Assembly (NCBI GenBank): GCA_013397845.1
Contig: VZTG01001536.1
Location: forward strand, 575,154 to 639,153
DNA length: 64,000 bases
Direction of reading: 5' to 3'
Origin: Melanocharis versteri
Taxonomy: Eukaryota > Chordata > Aves > Passeriformes > Melanocharitidae
How positions within the stretch are numbered: position 1 is the stretch's first letter; the number at the start of each line of letters is the position of its first letter. The notes below the pieces were generated by a model that worked only from the letters and a program-made list of their open reading frames with translations, had not been told where the DNA came from and did not search any database. Below are positions 1 through 13,320 of the stretch, piece after piece. Position numbers and translations under genes: made by a program.

Positions 1-2325
1 TATTTACATGAATACAATCTACAGTGCCAATTTTTAAGTGTTTTGACTTGAACTAACTTCCTAACAGATGGTTATTCTGAATCTATCTTCATTTATTTAT
101 GGCTGTTTATGTTTTTACAGATATAATAAATGATCCTTGTCTATTTATTTATATTTTAATAACAGTTAAAGATATAATTGTACTGCACAATTTATAGAAA
201 TTATATAAAGATGGTCTTTCTGTGTTGTACTTACATGAGACCCCTCTGAGTATTCAAGGAAAAACTTCTATGACCATAAGGCAAAGTAAACAAGCATAAA
301 TGAGATGTTAGAATCATCTATACTATTGTAAGCTTAAGTGGGATGTTGCCATAAAATAAACAACCCTCAAAAAATCTGAAATAATAAAAAATAAAGAAAA
401 TATTGGAAGATAAAGAAAATATTTAAGTACGTATATGAGTAGCTTTGGAAAGTGGAATTCAACAAAACTCATGCAAAATTTCTCAATAAGATAAAGCTCA
501 TGGTACATAAAATGCTGGTTTTGGTATCATAAGCAGATATAGGCCTGACTCAGGAAACTGTCATGAAAATGCGTAAGTGATTGCAAAATCGGGACTAAAG
601 TGTGTTTATTTATATCAAAGCACTTCCTAACTAAAGAAACAAGCATATACAAAGTATTAAGAAATGAAGGGTATGATACTGCTGCCAGCTACAGTCATGC
701 CTCACCATGTAAATCAATGAGTTTCAGAAAAGCAAATGAGAGAGGGAGTTAGCTTTTCTCTGCCCACTACAGTGGTTAATTAGCTTATTTTCAATAAGAA
801 AAGTACTAGCTACGTTGTTATCTCATAGCTTTTTTTCACATTATCAATAGTACTAGAAAATAACAGTTAGCCATTACCCCTCTAAAAGGAAAAGGCACAC
901 GCAACCATGAAACACTATGAGAGTTAAAAAATGACATGAGAAAGAAAATTTCTCAACTTTGAAGTTGTATTTGTTTATATGTAAGTTGTAATATCCAGGG
1001 AAAGCAAAGCTTCCTGTAATAATTTTCTTACATTACTATGGCATGCATTTTTAATGCATGGCTTTAACTACAACTGTCTGAAGAAGATTCAGAAGATATT
1101 AGAGTTGCCAACTTTTATTATACAACTTTACTTGCACTGTAACACCATTGCATTTGTATCAAGAAATCAGGCCTGGAAGGAAAGACAAGGAAATTTTCCC
1201 ACTGAATGATAAAGTTGGTTATTTCCATAAGCCAAATAAATTTTTCAGGAAACATAAACTCAAAAAATTATTGATGTAGAATGGTTTTTATCGCATCAGC
1301 TGCAGAACTCCACTGGGGAAAACAGAAAGGAGAAGCCCTTAGGCCACATTTTGTGTGACCTAATTCTTTCAAGGGTATGTTTCTGCAAATTTTTAGGAAG
1401 TGACAATGCAAATGAACAACAGTTCCCACTGTGATGTTTTCATGGAATCTCTGCATAACCTCCAAACAGCAGACTTTGCACCAACACTACAGTATGTAGT
1501 TTTGTTGTAGAGCTTAATTACTTTGGATATAAATGAGCAGAAAAACAATTATCACACACCCAGCAGAAGAAATGGTTATGCTTCTATAAATTTCTGGTAT
1601 TCTACTGCTGTGATTGTCAATTTAAAGTTTCAGTCTCTATGCTGCTGCCAGTTAATGATTAGTCTACTACATTGTGGTGAAATTGCACTGCAGTCAAGGG
1701 AAATGAAGTAAAAGATGAGGGAAAAAAGAAACGAATATTGTTGAAGTCTAATTAGAGTAGCAGGGCCAGTGCTGGACTTAGCTGCGGTGAGGCTGACTTT
1801 CTATTAAACTCAATACACTGAATTCACTGAGATCAAGATCAAATGCTATGATTTCATTTCCATGGGTGATGTGCTAATAGGAGTGGGATTAACTTCTTCC
1901 TCATGTAGTGAATTTTTTTACATTAATGCAAATCAGAATGCAATCATTCTTCCCTTTGCAAGCATAGTTTTAAAATCTGCCACTTTACTTTCAGATGGTT
2001 TAGTGCCATGCAGCTTATTTTGAAGGAAATCACATTGCTTTAACAGAGAAAAAAAATAATTCTGTTGACTTCAGCATCATCAGCAATATCTTCCAGAAAT
2101 ACATTTTAACAGCTTCCTATGTCAGACAACCATTTCTTATTTCTATGGTTTTAATTCACACTGCTTTGTTTCTAAATGAGTACTTGCAGCAAGTGAATGT
2201 GCTTTCATTTAGCAGTTTAAGTTTTCCATTTAAAAAACTAAAGATCACATTTGAGCCATAGTTGATAAAAACATGCTAATAAAATTCTTTTTAAAGGAAT
2301 ATAATTGGATTTTATCTCAAAAAAT

Positions 2326-2400
2326 AATCCCCCTCCAAAAGACCCCCCAAACCTCACAAAACCACAAGCCAGACCCTCAGCCCCCCCAAACCAATACCCT
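2326..2400. repeat. C/A-rich low-complexity tract
   Basis: The + strand is almost free of G here and is built from runs of C (five to seven) separated by runs of A, with a few T. It is low-complexity sequence comparable to the longer C/A tract at 22559-22617. No transposon body is recognisable beside it. Confidence 0.6.
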
Positions 2401-5400
2401 AATATTAAACTCTATTTCTTCCCTAGAACATCTATGTATCATAATATTTCACTTCTCCTTGAAAAGTGTTAATGGGCATTAACCACAGCTTTACTAGCAA
2501 TACATGCTGAAATACATCTGGGTTCCTGACACATGAAGTCACACCTAGTACAATAAGTATTGATAATAAAATCTGTCTGAATGCCAATAAATTTATATTG
2601 TGGAGAAATATTACACATGAAGCTTCATCCTTCCACCTACAATTATTTAATACAGAAAGATCCAAAACATATATAATTTAGATGAGGCAGAATAGCATTT
2701 TAAATGAAAAAGGTCAGATGCATGTACTACACATTTTTCATTTTAAATTGTGCACAAAGTCTACTTGTAGATCTTTGAAGCTGACGGCAAATATGAGTGT
2801 TTATTCAGGAACTTTAAGTATTTCATATATAATGCATATGTTCCCTGAAATAGTTTAAATTGACCGCTACAAACAAATACTGGGATGTTGTGCACACATC
2901 TCAAATATTCTATATAGCAAATTAAAAATGTGATATGGACATCAATTCCCTAATGCGTCATAATGTCTATTCAATAGTAAAAGAAATCAATAGAATTTTG
3001 TATTTGATTTTCTAAGAGAACCATAACACCCCGTTTCTTACACGAATACAAGGAAAAACTAAGGAATGCATATAATATTTATATATTTTTTCTTTTTTTT
3101 TAAATCTGCTGTTCTGAGGATAATCTCAAAAATTATTTTGAGAAAATTCTTTAACATAAATACCTCAATTGACAGGATTATTTTCATTGGGGAATAACTT
3201 TGATAGTCTAAAATCTCTGACGTGTCAATAGTTCCACCATGTTGTTTATTTATCTCAGAAATGTTCTCAGCTTTCACCTGTCCCAGTGTCTCACATGAAT
3301 CAGGTCTTAAAATACAGAAGTTGTACAAATTCAGATTTTATCAAGACAGAAAATGATGAGAAGAGACTATTGAGTTAAATTTTGCTAAAGCTATCATCTT
3401 CCAACCTATTACCTTATACTGATGGATTCTCACGTCAGCTAGAGCACCAAAGCAGTCCACTTGGATAGCTTGGCATTCAAACATAGAATGACCAAATAGT
3501 TAAAAAAAATGAAAAATGCTTTTTCCCACCTGAGATTGTGGGAATAAATAAAGCTGTACCCAAGCCTACTGTCCTATGATTAGGCCCTGGCTTTTTCACT
3601 GAAAACTGCCTGAATGAATTACTGAAATTTATATTACTTCAACAGAAATACAACAAACGCTGACTGTTGTTATCCTTTAAAATTGTCAGGCCAAAGATGT
3701 GGTCCCTAAATGTGAAAGTCCTGTAAGAAATGTTTTTCCCCACGTGCTGCAGAATATATTTCTACATGAGGAGACTGCCAGCCTCAGTTATTCTCTTTTT
3801 TATTAATCATGAATCTATCAATCTGAAAAACAAGGCTCATGGGAGCAGAAGATAGGCTAATTCAATAAACAGAACAAAAGATTTCAGATTCCCTGTCAGA
3901 GGATATTAGATTGACCACAATTTTCTCAGCTTTCAGAACAAAGCTGAAAACTCACTTCAAATTAGTATCCTCATAGTCACTATGAAAAGCAGCTATAAAG
4001 AAGAAAATAGGACGTGGATCAAGGTGGAAGGGGTGAGGTTAAGAGTAAATGAGATTGCTGAGCTGTTGTGAGTCTAATTAGTTTTTGGAAAATACTCAAA
4101 TCCTATGATAGGTAACATTAAAATAGGTGAGAAAAACTTTACCCTGCCAAAGTGTTTAACGTTGGGAAATGTTGGTTAAATAGAAAATAAGATAGGAGTA
4201 TATGTATATTTTTTTAATTAGCAATGAAATAATCACCTTAAGTAATAAATACTTTGTGGCTGTTACCATAATCACAATTGATTCCTTAGTGGCAATGGTT
4301 TCTAGAAAGGAAAATGGTTTAAGTTAAGAAGATGTGCTATTTAAAATGCATGTGGATGGTACTTTGTAATAAGATATGGATTATAACTGTGTAATTGACT
4401 GACATTCAATTAAAAAGCTTTAAATTAAGTAAAGATGGGTGTGTATTGAACTGTTGCATTTTAGTTCACTTCTGGTGGCAAATCAAGAGATCGCTCTTGA
4501 ACTGTATCATCAAGGGTGTGAGTCTGTGTGTTGAAGGGCAGTGTCTGTAATCAACACGCTGATCTGCCCCTAACAGGTGTTATCTTGAGACATGCACATG
4601 TTGTTTCCATCTTCTGAACCAAACAGAAAACATTAGGACAAAATTTTAGCTTGCTTTTCCAAAAAATTTAACTACAACTACCACAAGATAACTATTTTGG
4701 AGTGACAAGCACTCATATGAGCTGAAGATCTGGCCAGTTCCATTTATTCACAAAAGACAAAGTGTTTTTCCCAAAGACAAATCAGTTCATAACTTTCTGA
4801 AACAACCAAAAAAAATCATCTTGCCATCTTGAAAGCACCTAGCAAAACATACTTGGAATGTTTGGAAATATAACATAGACTCTAAAGAATAATTTATATA
4901 TTGTCATTAAAGTCCAAAATTCACTCCAGGTTTATTCATCTAGCATGAAATAAATGTTATTTGAATCTTAAAATTGCTAGTGCACAGAATTCAGTTTGAT
5001 TTCAGGAAGAAGAATAGGAGTAAGAGAGTGAGTGAAAGATGAGTTTTTCGGACCTCTAATCACATCATGATGTCAACGAGTAGCATGTCACAGAGCCCAC
5101 CATTTCATATTATGGGTTTTCAGTGCTGGAGACCATTCCTTGGAATTGTTTAATTTATAATATTGCCATTAGACCTACTTCACCACAGCCCATGTGAACA
5201 GGCAAATGGCGAGACCATGGTCTTTAGGGATGTCTATAAATAACAAAAAATGAATCCATTTTTGTCCACGAAGGTGAAGTAGATGAGTAAGGAAGAGGCA
5301 TTTCCTATTTCTACTATGTAAGGTCAAATTCACTTCATGGATATAGATGTGTTTTCTATTTTAATTGAGGTACAAATAGATCTGCAAACAGAATCTAAGA

Positions 5401-8400
5401 TAAGGCATCTACCATTTTAAGCAGAAATAACATTAGTATAATGTACACAATATTAAATACTTAGTCAATTGACCTTAGTGGAGTTGACAGATCTGGATCT
5501 AAATATAAAATGCAGCTATGTGAATCACCATTTTTACTCCAGCTATACATTGTCACCATCCCTTTGCATCATTTTAACACCATTTGTTAGTTACATTTTA
5601 TTTATTAAAAGAAACCAATAATCTGTATTTTATTTTTCAGAGAAATATTTTCTTACAAATCACAAACCAGAAAAAAGCATTTAAAATCATTCTACTTCAC
5701 ACAAAATGTGATAAGCTTCAGCATGTATTTTAAATGCCCCTGAAGAATTGGATGTTTGAGGGTTTTTTAGTGTGGTACCCACCATTGCTTCATGTTGGAC
5801 AATTAAACTGGTCAAATACATTGTTTCTCTGTGAATGACAAAATTAAAAACACTGTCTGCATGTTTATTAGATGTCATTGAATTTAGCACGTATGCTAGG
5901 AACAAAATCTCATTTCTTCTTCCAAATTTGTAGGTCACAGGTTGCATTAAGTGGAGTGTAACTGCCACACAGTGCTTAGATTTTGTACCATTACATCTCA
6001 ATAACTTCTTCTAATTTCATCATTACAGCATATCCTCTAAGATATTGAAAATATTTGGGTTTTTTTTCTGATGAATGCTTTATTTTTAACAGATTATTCC
6101 GTAACTTTCATATTTCTGAATCCCAGGATTGATTAGAATAGGGATTTGAATAAATAAAATACATATATTGTTGGCTGCAAATAACTAATCAAATACAAAG
6201 AGATGAAAATCAAAACATAAACCCAGGTATGAAAGGCCCTGGGCATTAGAGAACATTGGCTGCTTGCCTGACTTCTAACATGGGCTCTCATGGGCTTCGG
6301 TAGAACCCTGAATCCACCAAGGACTTTTTCTGATGGAGATCCTGACTATCATTCACAGGCTTCATTTATAAATAAGACCCCACAACAACCTCTCTTTTCT
6401 CCTGTCTTTCAGGTGTGTAGCTGGTGTACTTAGATATTTATGTCAGTGGGCATTTACTTTATGGCTTGCTAGCTCTGGTAGTAAGTTCCCATTTATGCCT
6501 TAACTAGCATGTACATAAGTTTTCCAGTGAGCCACACTAACACAGAAATATAATTTGAAATATGCTTTCAAATGACAAACTACTAATTAACATATACAGT
6601 AAGTGGGCATGGCTACAGTACATGGTGCCAGTCATTTATAAAAATTTTTGGCTTTACTATTTAGAAACTGATGTGTTGAGCTGTAGATCTTGTTACACAT
6701 ACTAACTTCTACAGTTCTTAGTGATACTAATACCAGGCTTTTACATATATATAAAGCCTCTAGGATTGTTGGCAATAGCACAAAAATAAATAAGGTGTAG
6801 GAAAAAAACCCTTCAAACACGAAGCTTAATAAGGCACAGGATCTTCTCTAAAATCAGTCAGCACAAGAAAAAATAATCTTGAAATATTTTTCTCTTTCCA
6901 CATAAGCTCTGGAGGTTAATAAAACACATAAAATTGAGTCAGTAGTTCAACTGCTCAACTAACCCTGAAGTTTTCCAAAAGACATAAGACAAAGATTATC
7001 TCAGCTTATTTCACAACTACAGTCACCCACATGATGAAATCATTGGCCTGTACTAAAAGTTAAATCAGCTTCTGGATGAAGAAAGAGCATATTTCAACAA
7101 TATTACCAGGTAACTTTTAGACTTAAATTGGTATGAAGACAAAGATAAGAGAAGAAACATAGAGAGCATGGTGAGTTGACACACACTAACAGGATTTTCA
7201 CCCCAACACTATGAGAGTTGGAAGTCAAAGTGTACAATTGTTTTCTGGTGGCTTGTCCATTCAGTACAACATCACCATGGAATTTTCTCCAGTTAATTGT
7301 GATTTACAGCTGCATTCCAATAGTCTGGAACTGTACTGGAAGCTGTAAAATGAGAAAGTTCCAACATCCATGATGAAAGGTAAAGGTGAATGATACTTCT
7401 ACATTTATCTCCTTTCCATGGTAAACAGCATTTAACCTTTCCAAGAACTGAAATCACACATGAAACAAGAAATGTAAGTAACAAGGACAAAGAGTCTTTC
7501 CTTCCCCGCAAATAACAGTAAAATGAAAGAGTAGAAAGAGAATTGGAAGGAAATGCTGTATGACAGGTCTTCTGGAAGTTTTCAGGAAGCATGAAGATTA
7601 TGTACATTTAAGAGGATAAGAAATCAGATTTTATTTAAACACAATTGATATACATTTCAGTTAATTAAGATGATTATTATGATGTCAGTAGATAAACTTT
7701 TTTTGCTTATTGCAGTGGCCTTCTGCCACTACTAACTTCCCTCTCAGTTTATCTATTTCAGGAAACGAAGGGGCCCATTTATGCAAATGAACTTGGTATG
7801 GGCAGATACGAACTACTTTTCTGATGGCTGATGTTGCAGATTTCTAACGCATTAGTTTCTGACAACATTGACTCAGTATCCAAAATAAATCCTGTCCACA
7901 GGAAGAATTGTACAAGGTACATATATAGTTATAAAAAATTACTGCCTGAACCTTCCCACAAAAAAGGCTGAAGAAATGCAGAAGCAGGTAAGCAAGATAA
8001 GCCAATAATTACCAGGGACAACAAAAATTCCATGTCTTTCTGCTGGAATATACTTGCAAATAGTTTATCCTTCCATTTTTCATGTCTTCATCTCTGCCAC
8101 TTCCTCCAGAAATGGTAGGAATTGATAGGCTTTAGTCATCGCAGAACAATCAGCCCAGCATCAGCAAGGTTCCTCTCTGGACTTTTCCATCCATTCCCAA
8201 GCTGCTAATCTATCTGAAGCTTAATTGGAACTCCTTTGTACTTTGCAAAATTACAGTTCCATTTCTCATTCTAAAAAGACTCACTAACTCACTAATATCC
8301 AAAGTAACACAAAACTTTGAACTTCTGAATGTTCACAGGCTACCCATGCAAGTGCTCATTACTCCTGTTTACAAAATTTCACAGTCTTTATTCTATAAAA

Positions 8401-10560
8401 TGCAGCTAAGCACTAAGTTTGATAACAAGATTTTCATCAGACAACAGTTAAATCAATTAAATCCGAAACAATGCATTACTAAGACGCATCATTGTAATTT
8501 TCCAGTGTGAAGTCAATTGGAATGATAAGAGAGCAATTTTGTGCTAAATAAGAGATAACATAGTCATGCTCACTTTAATATCTGTATTCAAATTAAGGGC
8601 TAGGAGTCAAAATCAAAAGCAAACCTAATTTTTAGACTGTAGTCTCCCACTTCAGGAAAGCAGTTAATATACCCAGTTAATATAGCCATCCTAGCTTAAG
8701 AAATATACTTGATGATGTTCTTAACTATAACCCAGTGCTTATGTTCATTATGTGATGTTTACCTAAATTCATTACCACAAGAAACAGTTCTTCAAGTCAC
8801 TTCTGGAAGACCCTCTATCCAAACCTCAGAAATACATTACCAGATTGAAAGCTAAGTGTAGAAGATTTAAAAGTTCCTTTTCATTCTGGATCATTTGTTA
8901 ACTTTTGCACACTTCTTTTCCATTATATATGAATAAATATGTTAATTCTCAGTGGTCTGAAATGGTGAATGGTAAGAAATGCAGTGGAATGGTGTGAATA
9001 ATAGCCAAGTAAACAAAGATGCTGTAGCTTTTTTAGGTTCATCTTGTAAACAGGCCAGCCATGTGTTTATCAGGCAGGGACTAGGCTGGGCTGGGTTATC
9101 ACACATGGGTAATGTGCCACATTCTTCTCATGCCACACTGTCGCATTCCTTACTGCGCTGGATGTAATCTCACAGGCTCACAGCCCTGGTAGAGAGTGCA
9201 ACAGCAAAGACACATGATCCTTCCTATTAAAGCATCTTCTGGGAGACACTGTTAAGGCTAATTGGTTAGTCAAGAATTTTTGGGATGAACTATGACCCTA
9301 CTAAATATAAAAGGAAACTCTAAATGCTACACAGCCCATGTTTTCCCCTTTTCCATGGTAATAGAAACCTTTTTGTATTATCTTGAAGATCCATGTTAAC
9401 TTGATAAAAACCTTGGAATATACTGTAACTCCAAATTCTGGATTAAATCCTGATTTAAAAAAGAAAATGGAAATCTGAACAATCTCTCCAATTCTTGGCT
9501 GTAAGCACAAATGGGATAAAACCAGATCCCATCTACTGCTCATGCCCAGAAGTACACAGGGAAATTAGAAAGGCATTTCTGCATTAGCAGTTTCACTCAA
9601 AATGGTTTCTTGAATTGAGAAACAATATTAAAGATATAAAACAAAATAAGAAAACAGATGCTTTAGTGCTTCTGTCTGGCTAGAAAGTATCTGCTTATTG
9701 TAAGATATTATTTTAATCAGATTTATATTTTTCTATTATGAAGACACCCAAGACTGACTCCACAACACTTTACAAAATAAGTGATTCCATTTTATTGAAT
9801 TAGATGGAACATCATCCAGGAATAAATATTTATGCAATTAGACATGTTAATTTTGTACAAGGCAATGCTCTAACCTAAGGCAAACAAAATGAAATCACAG
9901 AAATTGATTTAAACAAAAGTGAACATAAATTTGGAAAGCAGCACATTTTTGACAATTAAGTTTACTCACATAGTAATGTGTGAATTCATTTTCATAGACT
10001 TTAATATTTTTCTGACAAGTAAAAATAAATTACCATTTAAAATTTACAACAAAGTTTTGACAAAAGCTTGTGTTAAAACAAGAAGGATCAGTGTACAGGA
10101 AGGGGGAAGAAGAATTTAGCTCTGTTCTTTCACAACTTATGTATTTTCACTCATACTTTTGTAAAAGCTCAAAAATCTCTAGTTGCTTTTGGAATTCCAG
10201 GCATAGATATTCTATTCAGAGTTAGAGTGTATATCCACATTTTAAATATTCATGCCATCTTCAGTACATCACTATATGAAATGATTCATCACTTTCCTGA
10301 TACTGAGCCAAGGAAACAGGTTGGTTTCTATCTATAGAAGACTCTTTGTAAAGAAAGGAAATGCAAGGAAAACTGAAGATACTAAATAAACAGCACTTAC
10401 AATTGTGGTCTACAAGTTACAGTATGAACTTCTCCATAAGAATTATTGCAAGGAGAGGCTTGTTCTAACACAGTCCAGAAAATCTCCACTATCCTATTCC
10501 CTTATTTTATGACTTCTTAAAAAATCTTAGATTTCTAAAAAATTAAAAGGCTATTAATTT

Positions 10561-10588
10561 CTTTCTCTCTCTCTCTTTCTTTTTTTTT
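10561..10588. repeat. CT-rich / poly-T pyrimidine tract
   Basis: A short (TC)n stretch runs into a T run on the + strand. It is simple low-complexity sequence. Such tracts can precede splice acceptors, but no exon-like frame follows it. Confidence 0.6.
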
Positions 10589-11017
10589 AATCATACCATG
10601 GGGGGAATGACATTTTTGCCAGGACCATATAAAAGTTTTTGATCTTTACCTGATGCAGTGGAATAATGCCAATCAATAGAACAATGCCAGCTTGCATTAG
10701 AAACTTTGGCTCTCAGTGAGAAAGAATCAAATATTCAGACACTATGAAAAATATTTTGGCTGAAAAGCTACTTATGTCTGAAAAAGTTCACGTTAAAAAA
10801 GAATTAGATTTTTTAAAAAAAATTATGTATTTTGAGTTTTTAAATAAAAATGGAATGAGAAGATCAAAAGTACTGATTGTTCAGGACAAAATTTTTAATG
10901 TAAACATAAGTATAGAAGTTTTCTGTTTGAGAATCAAGTCCTGATTACTTTCTTCCAACCAAAAATGCCAAACTAGAAAAAGTTAAAAATTTTTCAATGA
11001 CTACAAAATAGGTTTAG

Positions 11018-11310
11018 TCAGAATCATAGAATTATTTGGGCTGGAAGGGACCTAAAAGACCCTCTAGTTTCAACCTACCTGCCATGGGCAGGGACACCCT
11101 CCACTAGGCCAGGTTGCTCAAAACCCCATCCAACGCCCCTAGAACACTTCCAGCTTCTCTGGGCAGCCTGTGCCAGTGCCTCACCAGTGAAGAATTTCAC
11201 CCTCACAGTGAAGAATTTCACCCTCACAGTGAAGAATTTCTTTCTCATATCCAATCTAAACTCACTCTCTTGCAGTTTACAACCATTCCCTCTTGCCCTA
11301 GATGTACGGA
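11018..11310 (-). mobile_element. CR1 LINE, 5'-truncated 3' end
   Basis: The + strand reads as the reverse complement of a CR1 3' end. It opens with the terminal AATCATAGAATTATTTGGG block, where the ATTCTATG repeat is reduced to about one and a half copies. It then carries GGAAGGGACC, GCAGGGACACCCTCCAC, CAGGTTGCTC, TCTGGGCAGCCTGTGCCAG and CCATTCCCTCTTGCC, all hallmarks of the avian CR1 3' segment. Only the last ~290 bp of the element is present, so no ORF2 remains and it cannot move. The usual CCAGGGATGGGGCATCCAC portion before AGCTTCTCTGG is missing, and a 21-bp unit is expanded internally. No target-site duplication is evident, as is normal for CR1. The distal boundary is approximate. Confidence 0.93.
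11187..11240. repeat. 21-bp tandem repeat inside CR1 (2.6 copies)
   Basis: Unit GTGAAGAATTTCACCCTCAC plus A occurs at 11187-11207 and 11208-11228 and is followed by a partial copy at 11229-11240. An ordinary CR1 has one copy of this phrase between TCACCACCCTCAC and GAAGAATTTCTT. The copies are essentially identical, so the expansion looks younger than the diverged CR1 that hosts it. Confidence 0.92.
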
Positions 11311-13293
11311 AAATACTACTTAGGCAAAAAAGCTAATTTTTTTTTTGTTGTTCAAATTTAACTCTGGGTACATTTCTAAGCTCTGCTTTGCAAAAATTTG
11401 TGTATATACACAAAACTACTCACACAGTTGAGTGCAGTCGAAAGGCAGGGAACTACTCACAAGTGTAAACTTACGTTTATATGTGTATGTGTTTGCGAAA
11501 GAAAGGAGTTACTTTAGAACTTGGTTGTGCAGTGATAATAAAGCAATGCAGGTATTAAAAAAACATCATTAAAATTTTAATGTAGAGTATGTGTTATAAA
11601 GCATGTAAAACAGACAAATCCCATCTAACTAAGTTTTTCTTCTTTTAAAAAACCATAAACGTATTGTATCTCTTCCTCATGAGCAAGCTGTTACAAAAAA
11701 ATAGGGAAAGTTGAATCTGAGCTGACATAGTATAAGCTACAGATTTCTGAACCATGGCAAAACACATTATTGCCATTTTTATTCCTTTAGAAAGCGTAAT
11801 AATGGAAGAGGAAAAACTTTAGCCTTACCTTCAAATATAAATTTAACATTTTGTTTTCTGTTTTGTCTTATTCTCATTTCTGTATTGTCAGAAATAGTTA
11901 TGAATTTCTTTCTCCTGTCTGCCAAAGTCCCCATGAAAACATTTGTAATATACCAGCATATAAACGAATCCTGAAACTTGCTTGGAAAATGTATTTTTTA
12001 TTTTATTCTAGACTTCTAGCTTTAGAATTATGTATTAATTTACTTATTTTAAACATGTGTTGAAGTTTCTTGTTTCATCATAGTTAACTAATACAATTGT
12101 ACAGTAGAGATTCCTAAATAAAAAAAAAAACTAAAATCAGAGTTTGTAATCTAACCAATACGGATGCTAGGAACTCTGAGATACGTACAGGTTACAAATC
12201 ATAAAACACAATATTTATTTTGAGCTAGAAAGATCTGTGTACTCACTTTTTGAGGAAGAATGGTCAATACTCACACAGATATGAATTCTATAATGAAATC
12301 TTTCAAATTTTCAAAATGTGCAGAGAGAGCTGATATCTCAGCTCTGAATTTATTTTTGATACAGTTTGTACACAAGCTGCTTCATTTTTGATTAAACTTT
12401 ATGATGGTATATTGTTATACAAACATATTCAATGGATTATCAGGAGATATATCACAGCACAAAGGCCTGAGGTAAACAAATGTAGGCAAAATGTCAGTAA
12501 ATGAAAAAGAGACACAGGAGTTATATCAATGCACAGGAATTATATTAGTGATCCACATAATCTCATGTGAGAATAACAGTAAAATTTCTGGAAATCGGAA
12601 TATAAAATGGAAAAAAAGTCCACCTAGAATTTAGGATGTTTTAGATCAAATACAGCCCTAGAACAGATGTAATTTCAGACATTTTTGTGTTTACTGGCTG
12701 TAATTACCCTTTCTGTTTTCCAGTTGCTGATAACTTTTTGCCTCCTTATAAACACACCTGGATTGTCCTCCAGAGAAATGTGTGTATACTGGGGGGGAAA
12801 GGAAATCAATGCCAATGGATACAAGTTTCTTCTACTGCATACAAGTATTTTCCACATTATTAGGTTGCTGAATAATTTTCTGAAATCTAGAATCCACTTA
12901 AAATTACCAAAGCTGAATTTTGAACCAAATTAGTTTAATTCTTAGCATTTTCCATTAGAATTTGATTTGCACATTGTTGAAGCTACTGGAAGGCAAACAC
13001 AAAGGCCAACATTAGCCTAAGGTTAGTCTCCTAGTCTCTTCAACATTTATAGTACATGAAGAGGTCAGATTCCTCCTGAGGTGAATCAAAATGCCTAAAA
13101 TTAGATTCTTGTTTGGAACTGACTTCAAGAGAAACTTTCTACTCACAAATGAGTAGAGAGAAATTCTATGGAAATAATCTGCCTTAACATAATTGCTAAC
13201 CTTTTGACACTCTCTGATTCTTCTTTCTCCTCCTTCCCCTGCTAAATTATCTGTTATTCTGAATGCATTTTAATTTCATGTTAGGCAAGATTT
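11311..13293. other. AT-rich unique DNA, nothing recognised
   Basis: No repeat family or gene is recognisable. Overlapping short open frames on both strands near 12675-12933 have no exon boundaries or family resemblance that I can support. Confidence 0.6.
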
Positions 13294-13320
13294 TGTGTGT
13301 GTGTGTGTGTGTGTGCGTGC
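13294..13320. repeat. (TG)n microsatellite
   Basis: Alternating TG runs for about 27 bp with one interruption (GTGCGTGC) at its end. It is a simple dinucleotide microsatellite. Confidence 0.93.

Larger units (their letters stand above)
1..11017. other. AT-rich unique DNA without a supportable gene
   Basis: No feature-grade gene was found in this stretch. Open frames are short (at most about 104 codons, for example the minus frames at 5687-6001 and 7293-7607), resemble no family I know, and do not sit between convincing splice sites. The contents include homopolymer runs, a C-rich tract near 2326-2400, small palindromes at 1042-1060 and 4483-4500, and a CT-rich tract near 10561-10588. It is most simply intergenic or intronic DNA. 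Confidence 0.7.

Noticed and set aside
1042..1060. CATGCATT/AATGCATG palindrome
   Set aside because: 8-bp arms in AT-rich DNA are expected by chance; similar small palindromes at 41971-41986, 53945-53958 and 61019-61040 were treated the same way.
5687..6001. 104-codon minus frame
   Set aside because: It is near the upper end of chance lengths for 64 kb on six frames, with no splice support and no recognisable motif.
11114..11323. Open frame with repeated SEEFHPH peptide
   Set aside because: It is a translation of the CR1 fragment and its 21-bp tandem expansion, not a protein repeat.
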